Part shown: positions 12,133-23,600 of the stretch, in pieces | Layout of the letters: the number at the start of each line of letters is the position of its first letter | Numbering within the stretch: the first letter of the stretch is position 1 | Origin: Arthrinium phaeospermum | Lineage: Eukaryota > Ascomycota > Sordariomycetes > Amphisphaeriales > Apiosporaceae | Reading direction: 5' to 3' | NCBI GenBank assembly: GCA_006503535.1 | Contig: QYRS01000010.1 | Span: 1,860,001 to 1,924,000, forward strand | Length of the DNA stretch: 64,000 bases | Made by a program: the position numbers and the translations under genes | Notes under the pieces: generated by a model | What the model was told of the DNA's origin: nothing | The model's input: only the letters and a program-made list of their open reading frames with translations | Databases searched by the model: none

Positions 12133-13973
12133 ATGACCAAATCCCTGGTTCTTCTTGTCGCCTGCCTTGACGCCATTGCTGGCGTCTCGGCCTTCTTCCG
12201 CATGGAATGCCGAGGCAGACTTGCCATGGCCCGCCTGGACCCTCTGGTCAACTACAAAGAGCCTGGTGCCCACGTCCATGCCATTCATGGCTCGAACGGT
12301 AAGTTTTGAACGCACCTCTTTTGTGATCACACAATGGAAGACTAGATGCTGATTGGTGTTACGAGCCAGGTTTCTCCGAGTCGTCGGGCTTCAGCGAGCT
12401 TCGCGGCGGAGACTGCACCTCGTGCGCTGCCAAGGAGGACATGTCCGCCTACTGGACTCCGTCCATGTACTTCATGCATGACGATGGCACTTTCGAGGCC
12501 GTCGATCAGATCGGAGGCATGCTCTCGTAAGTGGCTTCCCACTTGTCGCCTTGAAACCCTCGAGGCCGATAAGCAATGCTTGCTTGGCGACACTGCTGAA
12601 CAGACATGCTAACGCGAAATCAGCTACTACTTGTTCCGTGATCCCAAGAACAACGTCAAGGCTTTCCCCGAGGGCTTCAAGATGATTGCTGGATCCAACT
12701 TCCGCCGTGATTACCCTCTCGGAAACCCGGACCAGCCTGACCCACCTCAGTCCAACTGGAAGATGATGGGCCAGACCACCCAGGCCGCCCTTCAGCAGCG
12801 CGCAGTTGGCTTCAACTGCCTGGATTACTCCAAGGCTCCCGAGGCTTCTCTGTTCCGCCACTTCATGCCCACCAAGGACTACCTTGACGCCAACTGCCCC
12901 GACGGTATCCGTCTTGAGCTGGCCTTCCCGTCGTGCTGGAACGGCAAGGACGCCGACTCCGATGACCACCAGTCCCACATGGCCTACCCCGATCTCGTCC
13001 AGGACGGCAACTGCCCCGAGGGCTTCGATACTCGCCTCACTACCCTCTTCTACGAGATCATCTGGGCCACCAACTCCTTCAAGGGCCAACCCGGCAAGTT
13101 CGTCGTTTCTAACGGCGACCCTACTGGTGAGTAGTATATCCATGATTTGTGCGTATGATTTGCCTTGCTAACGGTCTCCCAGGATTCGGATTCCACGGTG
13201 ATTTCATGACTGGCTGGGAGCCCGATTTCCTCCAGGACGTTATCGGCAACTGCACGAACCCCTCTGGTGAGGTTTCCGACTGCCATCTCCTGACTCTGCA
13301 GAGCGAGGCGGAGCAGAACAAGTGCAAGATCAGCCCCCCCGGAGCCCTTGCCAAGGAGAACGTGTTTGGTGCTGCGGTCGACAAGGTGCTCAATGCTCTG
13401 CCCGGAAACGTCCCCGTCCAGGCTGGCCCCGAGTCTGCTACTCCTTACTCGGACGGTGGAGCCGCTGGGTTCTTCACTAGCCTCTTCGGTGGCGGAAAGC
13501 CCAACAAGACCCCGTCCAGCTCGTTCAGCGCGCCCACCCTTACGTACCAGCCCGGCACGTCTTCTTCTTACCCCGGTGGCGGCATCTTCCTCGAGGCCAC
13601 CAGCAGCCCGGCCGCACCTGCACCCGTCCCGGCTGCCCCCAGCTCTTCAGTCGCCCCTCCCCCGGCCCCTGTCGAGCCTACCATCAAGCAAGCCCTTGCC
13701 GCCCCCTCTCCTGACACCACTACACCGGTGCCATCGCCGGCCACTACGCCCGCTCCTACTTTCTCGTCCGACCCTAACGTCTCGTACGAGGCTGTGAGCA
13801 CTCAGACTATCAGCACTGGTGACCAGGTTCAGGAGGTCGTCTGGGAGGAGGCTGTCAAGTACGTGACAGAGGATGTCGTCACGACCACCACTGTCTACAC
13901 TGGTGTCGCCGGCCGATCTGAGCACCACCGTAGCCACTTGCGCCGTCATGGCCACGGTGGCCACCGTGCGTAA
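12133..13973 (+). CDS. Secreted DUF1996 protein
   Basis: Predicted 538-residue secreted or wall-associated protein of the fungal DUF1996 family; biochemical role unknown. Exons 12133-12298, 12370-12526, 12624-13126 and 13183-13973. All three introns have GT..AG ends, and phases agree throughout. Residues 1-19 form a signal peptide ending GVSA. The family's opening motif follows (FFRMECRGRLAMARLDPLVN, then HVHAIHG), with conserved GDCTSC, FRRDYPLGNP, CWNGKDADSDDHQSHMAYP and FGFHGDF blocks to about residue 275. The C-terminal 200 residues are rich in Pro, Ser, Thr and Ala and end in a His/Arg-rich tail, suggesting an O-glycosylated stalk. I see no GPI signal. Start context is CCAAG-ATG. Confidence 0.92.
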
Positions 13974-15004
13974 AGGCTTGCAAAGATTCCATTTCAATTC
14001 GATGAAGATACTAGGGAGCGGCCGTACAGGGCGGATATTGCATCGCGATGTTTGGGCTTCATTTCATTTCGCCCGCATACTATGACTTCTTTTTTTTGTG
14101 CTGCTCTTGGAACAAAGCATATTTGACTCAACTGATCGGAGACGAATGCCGTTGTGGAAAGAGCAGGCTACAGCATTTGCATGGATGGAGGAGACGGAGA
14201 AAATAAGAAAAAACAACGGTGTAGCAGACAATGGCATTGCATATGATGAAACTTTCGTTAGGCGTTACGAGGACAAGAGACACCCTCATCCGTAGGGAGT
14301 TGCATTTGGGGCCTGCATACATCTCTTCTGGAAGGAGGTGTGGTGTGCCCTTTCGATTTCTCTCTGCGGTGAGTTGGTCTCAGAAGGCTACATCGGTTCA
14401 TACCCATTACCCAATGCAATCAACCCATCAATCAATCTGATCTTGATACACCGAAACCAACGGTTCATATCAACTATGTGTTTGCCGTGATCTATGATGC
14501 GTAGTAGTATCGTATCCTTGTGTGTGTGTGAGAGAATGAATGCGACGCGACGCTTCTAGGCTGTGCTCTAGAAGACGGTGGCCCAGGATCTAGTGGTCAA
14601 TAGTTAGCTGTTGGTCCCTATTTTTAGTCGCTCCAGGGGTGGCTATTGGGCCTTTGCACCGCCACAGGCCCCTCTACCCCCTGGTTCCCCCAGGCCTCTC
14701 AGGCGTCGTAAAGTCGCCTGGGCTAACCTAAGCTGGACTGCAAATCCTACCATCCGACACTCCCACCTCGCTGTCGATAGTGACTGTCTGTCGTACTTGT
14801 TGTTTTGTGCTTTCCGTGCTTGCTTCCATCTTTCCTTGCGCAACCTAACTTACCACTGCTGCATCGTTGGGCCTGGCCTATGTAGCTTGTCCTGTTTGTT
14901 GTAGATCCCAGAACATGCGGTGAACCAATACGCGGCCTTCTCCCCCTACAACCTCCATTCTTTTAAATCCAACCACTTCTTCGTTCCCGGCCTGTCCGTA
15001 CCTC
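13974..15004. other. Intergenic, DUF1996 to DHHC gene
   Basis: 3' flank of the DUF1996 gene and promoter of the palmitoyltransferase gene, both on +. From about 14.85 kb the sequence becomes rich in C and T before the ATG at 15005. No gene seen. Confidence 0.6.
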
Positions 15005-16728
15005 ATGGATACGAGGAGCTTATCGCCTACGTTTGCATCCTCCAACATGGCGCGACGATGGGCTCGCCGGGTTGAACGGTATTGTTGCAGCTGTATTACG
15101 TATTTCCCCCTTGCTTTCGTTTACGGCGTCACGACTTGGGCGGTATGGGTCGTTGTTAGCATTGGGCGCAGCACCTCTGCGTCGTCAACCGCGTGGACTG
15201 GTAAGTCGTACCTCGAACAATTTCTGCCCGCCCTTACCCTTCTTATGCCTTGCATTCGGCTTCTCCTCGCGCACTGGTACTGATTCAAACAAATTCAGGC
15301 ACGGCGTCATCGATCGGAGGCGTCATCCTCTACGCCCTCCTAAATTGGTCCTACACCACAGCAGTATTCACGCCGCCCGGCAGCACAACCAACGATTACG
15401 GCTACTCGACTCTCCCAACCGTCGCTCCTCCCTCGGCTACCTCGTTCACCGTCAAGTCGAATGGCGAGCTACGCTTCTGTAAGAAGTGCCAAGCTCGCAA
15501 GCCCGACCGCGCCCACCACTGCAGTACCTGCAGGAGATGCGTTCTGAAGATGGACCACCACTGCCCCTGGCTGGCGACTTGCATCGGACTGCGGAACCAC
15601 AAGGCCTTTTTGCTGTTTCTGATGTACACCACCTTCTTCTGCTTCTTCTGCTTCGCTGTATCCGGAGATTGGGTCTGGTCCGAGCTGGTCAAACAGACAC
15701 AATACGTCGATACGCTCATGCCCGTCAACTACATCATGCTGGCGGTGATCTCGGGCATCATTGGCTTGGTGGTGGGCGTATTCACGGGATGGCACATTTT
15801 GTTGGCAAGCAAGGGCCAGACGACCATCGAGTGCTTGGAAAAGACGCGCTACTTATCGCCACTGCGCAAATCGATGCAGAACCAATACACTGCGCAACAC
15901 AACGGTGAAGGCCTGGCGCTTCCCAAATATGGACAGCAGCTTCTCGACATTCACGCAAACGCGCTGCCGGGGGTCACGCGGCCAGAAGAGGGGGAAGTTC
16001 GTGTGAGTCTGGATGGGAACAACGATGTGCGCCCGGCGCACTTGTCGTACGAGGAGATGGAGCGGATACGATCCCGCAAACGGTACGAGGAATACCTGGA
16101 CGAGCAGGACTCGGAGAAACTGCCCAACGCCTTCGATCTCGGCCCGAAGCGAAACCTGCTGCATCTCTTTGGACCCTCTCCGCTGCTCTGGTTTCTTCCC
16201 ATCATCAACACGACTGGTGACGGGTGGGCTTGGGAGGCTAGTCCGAAGTGGGTGGCAGCCCGTGAGCGACTTTCGAGCGAAAGAGAGGAGCAGCGACGAC
16301 GAGAGGAAGCCGCCGGGTGGGGGGTCGAGACACCCAACTTCATTCAAAGCCAGCCCTACGACCCAGAACAGAACGGCGCGACGCGTCACTACCTCAACAC
16401 CCCTGCGACGCCACCTCGCCCAAGCGGTGGCCGACGGACACTCTCCAAGGCCGATCGTGTGCTCGGGCGCGATCCAGACCTGTACGTGGACGAACCGGCA
16501 GGCTCGGTATCTATGAGGAAATTGAGCTCCCAAGGCATCGATATCGAGCATGATGATTATGATACGGACAGTGAGAATGACGAAGCCAAAGAGAACACCG
16601 CGATGAACCTGGTGACGAACGGGGCCTGGGCCAGGAGCGGTGCCAGCGGGCTGTTACGAAAGTCTTCATCGAGGACGGATTCGACTCCTTCAGTGGGCGG
16701 GGCGAAAGAAGACGAGGGGGTAGACTAA
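15005..16728 (+). CDS. pfa3: DHHC palmitoyltransferase, Pfa3 type
   Basis: Predicted 541-residue integral membrane protein S-acyltransferase. Pfa3 of yeast palmitoylates the vacuolar fusion protein Vac8; that substrate is inferred here from type alone. Exons 15005-15200 and 15299-16728; the 98-bp intron is phase 1. Two membrane segments lie near residues 28-55 and 66-90. The cysteine-rich domain follows ([18 protein letters not shown]) with the active site DHHC at 151-154 ([19 protein letters not shown]). Two further membrane segments flank [19 protein letters not shown] long cytosolic tail carries Arg/Glu-rich and acidic Ser-rich stretches. An in-frame ATG at 15047 ([14 protein letters not shown]) is an equally plausible start and would give 527 residues. 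Confidence 0.92.
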
Positions 16729-18046
16729 AGTCTAGTCATGATCATTTCGGGAAGCTGTTTTACGATCTAATTGTTCTCGGGCATACAGGACAAGGCACTT
16801 GGAGACGGGGAGTCGGTACTATTGGGTGTGCATGTGTGAGATTGTATTAGCGGGGCATGGCCTTGGTTGCTTTTGCCTTGACTTTCTGGCAAACATTGCA
16901 CAATCCGGGCTCTGACGACGGTGTTCGAATAAACCGTACGATACATACTTATACTTGCATCAGGGGGGATTCTGGGCAAGGGGGTTTTGCTCGACTTGTA
17001 TGATTTTGTATTTTGGTCGCCCGTATGGCGTTAGTTGGAATATAGAAAGCGTACCCGTTCTCGGTAATGATGAGACCACGATCTTGAGTTGATATTGATT
17101 GATGGAGCTCATAAGTAATCATGAATAGTGGCTGCATACTGGTTGGGTCTGGTTCGAGTATTGGATAGGGGTGTAATGGGTGGTGATGAGCTCTACTAGA
17201 CGGTCAAGACGCTGACTTGACAACGTCGTTCTATTGCCCGGTTGATTAGAGCACCGGCTGCAGCGCCGTGGCAAGGGGCTTGCTTGCTTACGCTTCAAAC
17301 TGAACGAAATCTATACTGGACGGGTGCAGACTTCCACGCCTCGTTTGAAAGCACCAGAGTATGCCATACTGCACAGACCACAATCGTTGCTAGTTTATTT
17401 CTTGTGTGTGTGGATGGAAGGACACCTGGTTTACAGACCTACTAGACAGTACATATATCAACACAGGATGAGTGGCTCGAATATGTAGCGATTAGGCGAG
17501 ATGGACAAGTGAGATATATGCATTGCCCACATCATCGTCATATACCGCTGCAATCGCAACGACCCTGAGGGGTACAACGTGCAGCAATGTCCTCGTCGCC
17601 GCGTCTTCTTTTCTTGACATGGGAGTCTGGAGCGGATCTGGAACTACCACCCCCTTTTGGCCAGGGGGTTGCTACCGCCCCTTGTATGCTGTGAGCCATC
17701 GGCACGCCTACCAAGTGGATGGATCTTGAATTCTGTACTGGGTATGATTTGCAGTTGCCCGCCCTGTCGCTTGTGTCTGTCTGGGCGTGAGCTCGTTGCA
17801 TGGCTTCGATCTCGTCTAGGTAGCTCACGGCTCACCCGATTAGGAAAAGTGTTTCAACAAAGGCGGCGTTTTGATCGTGATGGCGAGGTCCATTACTTGC
17901 AGTGCTCGGTGATTGTCCCTTTAGCAACGTTTTCGTCACGAAGGAGGACAATGGAATGAGTGTATGAAGCCACGCGAATTACGCGGGATTTATGGATTAT
18001 TCTATACTTGTATCGGCTATTGCGTGTCAATCTAATTAGTCTATGT
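16729..18046. other. Convergent intergenic region
   Basis: 3' flanks of the palmitoyltransferase (+) and the channel gene (-). The ORFs present are short and overlap on both strands. A degraded relative of the 36-kb repeat lies at 17966-18037. Confidence 0.6.
17966..18037 (+). repeat. Probable diverged copy of repeat block B
   Basis: Shares, in order, GCCACGCG, a GCGGGATTTAT-like stretch, a TCGGCTATTGCGTGT-like stretch and CAATCTAAT with block B at 36204-36301, with mismatches and small gaps between. The order and spacing are kept, but identity is too low to be sure by eye. It lies directly downstream of the channel gene's stop codon. Confidence 0.4.
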
Positions 18047-20647
18047 TTATACCATGTCATTCCGGTCGTTACTTCGGGCACTGCCCCGATCCATGCTCTG
18101 TCTGAGCGTCATTGTTCTATGGAACAACCCGCCGCGACTGCTCCCAGCCTTACTGGTCTTACTAGCGGTCTTCTCCAGATTCGCACCGCTCGCGACTGCC
18201 TCTTCGGGAATCCTGGGTGGGTGGACGAAGGATGGTGTCTGTTTGCGAGCCGCAAACACGTCCTGGTAGAAGTCCATGTTTTGCATGTTGTCGAACCGCG
18301 AAGAGTTGGAGCGTTGCCGGCGGGTCGCAGTCATCTTTGACTGATCGACTGAGTGCTGGCCGTAAGAGTCGGTCCTCTGCGGAGGCTGAATGTTAGTCTG
18401 GTATACGGGGAAGTCGTGGCCGGCGATCTGCAGTTGTCTCCTGGGCTGTTGGATACCCATGGCGGCCGTCTGCTTGGAGAGTTCCATGGCGAACTTGTTG
18501 TGGCGCGTGAGGCGAATGAGTTCGTTCTGGAAGCTGGACTTGTGGAATGTGATGAAGTTGACTGCCACGGCGTACGTGTCTTCGATGGTGGTCAACTCGG
18601 TGATAATCTTGCCGGTGTAGTCGCGTCGGTTGGCCTGGACGAACTCGGTCATACGCGCCTGCAACTCCTCGATCACCTCCTTGGGCGTGCCGAATGCCAT
18701 TCGCAGCTTGAACACATCAGCCAGACTTCCGGATCGTCGGTGGTTGAGGATGAAGAGCGTGTTGAGGACCGAGTTGGGGGCCTGAACGATGTGACCTTCC
18801 ATCTTCTTGAACTCGGTGTATAGAAGGGAGATCTCGGTCACGTAGTAGTCGTCACCCGTTCCTGTGGCTCCAGTGTTGCCATAGACCGTGATACGATCAC
18901 CGACGTCAAACGGATGCTTGACGAATACAAAGATTATGGACTGGAGGAACTCCTGTGCAGTCGCCTGCAGGACCCAGGCGAGACCCAGGACCGCAGTGCC
19001 GGCTGAAGCCAGAGCGGCACTGGCACTTGCCGAGATGATGGAGATGAACACGATGACGGCGATAATGATCACAACGATGAGGAACGTCTGATCCAGCTTC
19101 TTGATGACGGAATCCAGATCTTTCAGGGAAGCTGTGATAGCCTTCTTTTCGCGGTGGACCTCGTCACAGAACGCCTCCAGCTCATCGAGTGAGACATCGC
19201 CATTCAGGTCGCGATCGAAGATAGAAAACGCGGCCTCGGCGTCCTCTTCTGACGGGAATGCAGGGCTCAAGTCATCCGGGGTGAGAACGTCAGCACCGTC
19301 CTTGGCGTATGTCCGGAATAGACGGCGGGCTAGCACCTGGGCAGAGCTGGAATTTCGCAGTAGTTCCGAAACGACCTTGCGAGGGTGGTTGCTGAGACGC
19401 ACTTCGCGACCTGTGAAGTCTCCGGCCACCCGGTTGGCGACGTCACCGACCTTGTTGAACGCAGTTCCAACAGTCTGCTGAAATTGACGCAGAGGGGTCT
19501 TGGTTCCAGAGGCGTTGTATCCCGAGACGGATTCTTCGGTGGCGAGCCGATCTCCCGAGTACTGGAACAAGTGAACCAGGTAGGCAATGTACTGTTTGTT
19601 CGTATCGATGCGAATCATGTACGTCCGCTTGTGGAAGGTGTTCGTGATCCACTGCATGATGATCTTCTCAACAAAGTTGCCGACCGCCAGGACGAAAAGC
19701 GCGATGATGACCTTCTGGACAATGTGAATCCATGTGATATCAGGGAACCGGTTCTTCTCGTCGGATGAAGGAACCTTGTGGTTGTTGACGATGGGCTTGA
19801 AAGAGATCAACACGGCCAACATCCAGAGGAACAGCGCCGTGTGGAGTTCCATCTGCTCGCCGATGACCTTCCATTTCTTGGGATTGCCAGAGCCCAGGAT
19901 CTTGGCACCGAATCTGACCAGGTAGGGCAGAATTGCCGTACAAATTCGTGCAGCCCAGAGTGTCAGCCAGACGATTTCGAGCCAGATGCCAAACCACAAC
20001 AGCTCAACACCTCCGTCACCGCCAATCACAGGCTGGTACTCTCGGGGCAAGAAGATTCCCAGAAAGACGGGAATGAGGAGGATCAGAAAGATTGGTAGCA
20101 AGTAGAAGATGTACCGGGAGGCCCGTGGTAGCTTCTTCACACGCCGGAGGAACTTGAAGATCTTGCTGGGCTCTTCCTCATCAGCCGTCGTGGGCAGGTT
20201 GTTGGGGAGGTTGTTGGGATTGGTCGGGGCATTGAAGACATCCTCCTTGATGATCTCTGACCGGCGTGATTGCGATTTGTTCAGATACTCCTCTTGGTTG
20301 GAGATCTTTCGCTCGATGCCGAGCAAGGTCAGGTCATCGTTCAGGCGGGCCGCATGGTCCCGACGATCCTGGGTTTCCCTGTCCTGGGTTTCCCTGTCGC
20401 TCTCCGAGAGCACCTCGGTCTCCACGGTGGGCGCCCGGGTCAGCGTGTTGGAGGAACCATCGTAGTGCTGGTGGTTCTGGTGCCCCGAGTCGCCCGAAGG
20501 GTTGTGGTTGTGGTAGGGATTCTGTGAAGACGATGATTCGGCCATTTCGAAAGATGCTTGACGGTGGGGTTGATGATGCTGTTGGCTATGGGAAGATTGT
20601 GAATGATGATGAGAAGATTCCATCTCGAACGATTGACGAGATGCCAT
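18047..20647 (-). CDS. EF-hand MscS-type mechanosensitive channel
   Basis: Predicted 866-residue mechanosensitive ion channel of the fungal Msy1/Msy2 class, known in fission yeast as ER channels that control calcium during hypo-osmotic shock. Single exon; start is the ATG at 20647 (MASRQSFEMESS), since the frame's upstream extension has no ATG. A His/Gln/Ser-rich N-terminus is followed by membrane segments from about residue 180 (YIFYLLPIFLILLIPVFLG). A canonical EF-hand loop lies at D478-E489 (DRDLNGDVSLDE). The pore-lining helix and MscS beta domain follow (SAGTAVLGLAWVLQATAQ, then HPFDVGDRITVYG). The C-terminus is Arg/Ser-rich. A 15-bp exact tandem duplication (20369-20398) doubles the RETQD peptide. 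Confidence 0.93.
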   Translation of the reverse strand: MASRQSFEMESSHHHSQSSHSQQHHQPHRQASFEMAESSSSQNPYHNHNPSGDSGHQNHQHYDGSSNTLTRAPTVETEVLSESDRETQDRETQDRRDHAARLNDDLTLLGIERKISNQEEYLNKSQSRRSEIIKEDVFNAPTNPNNLPNNLPTTADEEEPSKIFKFLRRVKKLPRASRYIFYLLPIFLILLIPVFLGIFLPREYQPVIGGDGGVELLWFGIWLEIVWLTLWAARICTAILPYLVRFGAKILGSGNPKKWKVIGEQMELHTALFLWMLAVLISFKPIVNNHKVPSSDEKNRFPDITWIHIVQKVIIALFVLAVGNFVEKIIMQWITNTFHKRTYMIRIDTNKQYIAYLVHLFQYSGDRLATEESVSGYNASGTKTPLRQFQQTVGTAFNKVGDVANRVAGDFTGREVRLSNHPRKVVSELLRNSSSAQVLARRLFRTYAKDGADVLTPDDLSPAFPSEEDAEAAFSIFDRDLNGDVSLDELEAFCDEVHREKKAITASLKDLDSVIKKLDQTFLIVVIIIAVIVFISIISASASAALASAGTAVLGLAWVLQATAQEFLQSIIFVFVKHPFDVGDRITVYGNTGATGTGDDYYVTEISLLYTEFKKMEGHIVQAPNSVLNTLFILNHRRSGSLADVFKLRMAFGTPKEVIEELQARMTEFVQANRRDYTGKIITELTTIEDTYAVAVNFITFHKSSFQNELIRLTRHNKFAMELSKQTAAMGIQQPRRQLQIAGHDFPVYQTNIQPPQRTDSYGQHSVDQSKMTATRRQRSNSSRFDNMQNMDFYQDVFAARKQTPSFVHPPRIPEEAVASGANLEKTASKTSKAGSSRGGLFHRTMTLRQSMDRGSARSNDRNDMV
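20369..20398 (-). repeat. In-frame 15-bp tandem duplication
   Basis: Two exact 15-bp copies inside the channel gene encode RETQDRETQD. The duplication keeps frame in the disordered N-terminal region. Confidence 0.8.
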
Positions 20648-23600
20648 TCGGTCCAATATTGATTGTAGGGTAGTCACTAATCACTGCCCAAGATTATGAG
20701 GTTGTTGCTGGAAGCTGCGGTGGTGATTACAGGCCCCAGTATCGGTGACTTCCACTGATATGTCCAGTCTGCCGGTCAACCATCCATAAGAGGAGACGTT
20801 GATGCCAGTGTCTTGTGCAGCGAAGGACTGTTTATTCCAGTATCCGATTGAAGTAGGAATTAGGCTTGGCGACGTTGATGCCAGGATCTTTTGCAGTGGA
20901 GGACCGTTGATTCCAGTTCCTAATGGAAGCGGCAATTAGGCTTATTAACAACGTTGGTGACAGTTGCCGGTGTCTTGTTCCAACAGCGGTGGCAGTAGCA
21001 GTAGCAATCGCAGCCGATGAGCGACGATCAAAAACCGAAAAACGAAGATCGAAGAGCGAAGAGGCCGCAGGTAGGAATGTGCAGCCAGCGATTTACTATA
21101 GCTGGAGAATAAATAATGGGGAGCTGCGATTGATTGCGTGCTGAAAACGAGTGTGATGAACCGCCCAAGAACAGACAGAACCAGAGATCCGGAAGGAACA
21201 GACGCCAGATGAGGAGACTGCTTAATCAATGGAGAAAAAGATGGAGAAGGAAGGTCTCGAATCCTGTGAAATATGTATGAACAGGAGAAGCAGCCAGTCG
21301 CCAATCGCCATCGCCTTGGTTGGAGCGGACGCCGGTTGTTTTGCTGGTTGGTGGTTGCTGCTGCTGCTTCTGCTTGCTGCTTGCGCAACCACCACCCGAT
21401 GCCAATGGAGTATTCACGAACCCTCGATCCCTGCAGCCCCTACACGTATATCCATTGACAAGCTCATCCCTGCCCAGGTGTCCAGTCCGCTACAGTAGGG
21501 AGTCAGAATTAGATATGACGCGGCAGGGCCGCCGGGCAGGGCCTTCTCTTGGCTTGCCGATCCACAACTTGGTCAAATTTTTGAAAGGCGGCTGCTGGAT
21601 AGTCTGTCTCTCGGGCTCCCATGCCATGGCCTCCTCGAGATAGCACCTAATGCTTACAACTACAAGTACATGTGTGTGTACTGGTACTCACGCTCTCGGA
21701 AGAACACTGTCTTATACAAATCAAGTAGATAGCCTTCGATGTTCTGATGATACCAATAAGAAACATTCGAAGCTTGCTTTGTTGTGAATTCCGCCAACTG
21801 GAAATTTGATTTCTCTACCCGGCCGAGTTCTAAAACGGTGATTCGACCAACTGAGGTACCGAGGGTACATGCACAAATGGAAAGAAGGAGGCTTCTGGAT
21901 AAGCGATCGCATCCCAGAGTCGAGCGATCCACCACTGCATCCACCAGCAGATCTTGGCAGCGGGACCTGAACGCCACGCCTGGAATTAGCAGGACCCATG
22001 CCGCCAAAGGAAGCAAGAGCAAGCCGAATCGATGCGTTCCCTTCTCATTCCCGAGTCTGTACTGTGCATTGCATGCCGTAGCGCGGCTGGGCCGCCCGGG
22101 CTGAAGCAACAAACCATCAATCAATCGCTCAATGCCCTCGTGGACGACGGGCCTAGTTTTGCATGTGCTTTGGGAATGCCGCCCATGTACTAAGTGGACG
22201 TCATATCGCACCTGCGTCCCAAGTCGGTCTGATTGTAGATAGAGTTGTTTTTGGCACGATGCTTAATAGTCGGGATGATGCAAATGCTCAGCTGGTAATT
22301 GCGATCAATGGCCTGAAGGTTTGCGTGCACTGTGGTACAGCGACGATCCTCAAATGCAGGGGCAGCCGAGAAGTACGGTAGAAGCGTGAAATCTTGTTAT
22401 CGCACCCGACGGTTGACACCGATACATTGCCCAGGGACCCTGCCACCTGCTGCTCAGGGGTGACAGCAGTGGGAGTGGGGGTCATACTCATCACGAACCA
22501 CGAACGGCGACGGGGGTGGCTCATTCCAACTGCCATCGTGAGAAGAATACCGAAAGCAACGTGCTCGAGACCACACCACACAAGTACGATCCTCTCACCA
22601 CTGCTGTCTTTTGTCGGGCCGGAGTCCGACTCATGCGGAAGAGATTGATCAACCAGAAATGCCACCAGGAGGTTCTCAACTGTTTCCTTCTTTTCTGTCT
22701 CTTCCGCCTCTCCATCCAGTTCGAAATACGAGCGAACCTCAGACGGTAAGGAGGGTCCTTATTGCGCGCTACTGCGAGGCCCCAACATACCAGCGCCTCC
22801 TTCCCTTTGGTTTGGTACCTATCCGTACTTACTTGGTAAACTGATAAGAAAGCGCATGGCCATCGGGCCTCAGTGCAATAATTGAAACCAATCTAGGAAA
22901 TGCTCGTCGACGTCAGAAGTTGTCGAGCGGTGAGTTCTGTTAGCCTGCCTACCTAGCACGCCCGCTTGCCTGGCGGGTTTCCCACTTGGGCGTCCCTATG
23001 CTAAGAAAGCCGTTGGGCGGGTGGTTGGAAGTGCTTTTGCAGAAGGGATGATCGCCCCACGGGAGATGGGATAACGTTGCGCCACACGACGCCGAGGAGC
23101 TCAGGAAACACTGGAGTTTGTTTTCAGCTGGCCAGCTGGGCTGACGTCACATTCCCTCATCTGTGTTGTCTAGTAAGTCGCGCAAATGCCTCTTTGGTGA
23201 TAGCCACTGACGAAATCGCCGAAACGAGATGCAAATCCTTCACGGGACAAAAGTGAGGGGTCGTGGTGTGTCGTGGTTGGTGGTAGGTATGCCTTGACCA
23301 AAATGCATTGATATGGAGCGGGCGTATTTCCGAATAGTAATAGGTAGGTAAGTAAGTATGGAAACCATTTGTAGGTCCAGCAGATCCAGTAATCCGAGCA
23401 TACATATATATAAAAAAAGAAAGATATTGATACACGGGTTTCGCAGACCTGGGTCGGGGTCGCTTTGCAATGTGCCGCCCGTCCCGATCCGACCCCACGA
23501 GAATATCTCCGGATCACCGCATATATCTGGAAAGAAAGGGTCTCAAGGTTCACGGGGTAAAGTGCAATCCCGACTGCAAACCTCCACTTCTCCTGCACGA

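Noticed and set aside
12472..13143. 223-codon minus-strand frame
   Set aside because: Antisense shadow of DUF1996 exon 3, which has family motifs and matching introns.
15853..16551. 232-codon minus-strand frame
   Set aside because: Antisense shadow of the palmitoyltransferase gene's second exon.
20648..20677. Channel protein starting upstream of 20647
   Set aside because: The extension opens with GTG and has no ATG.
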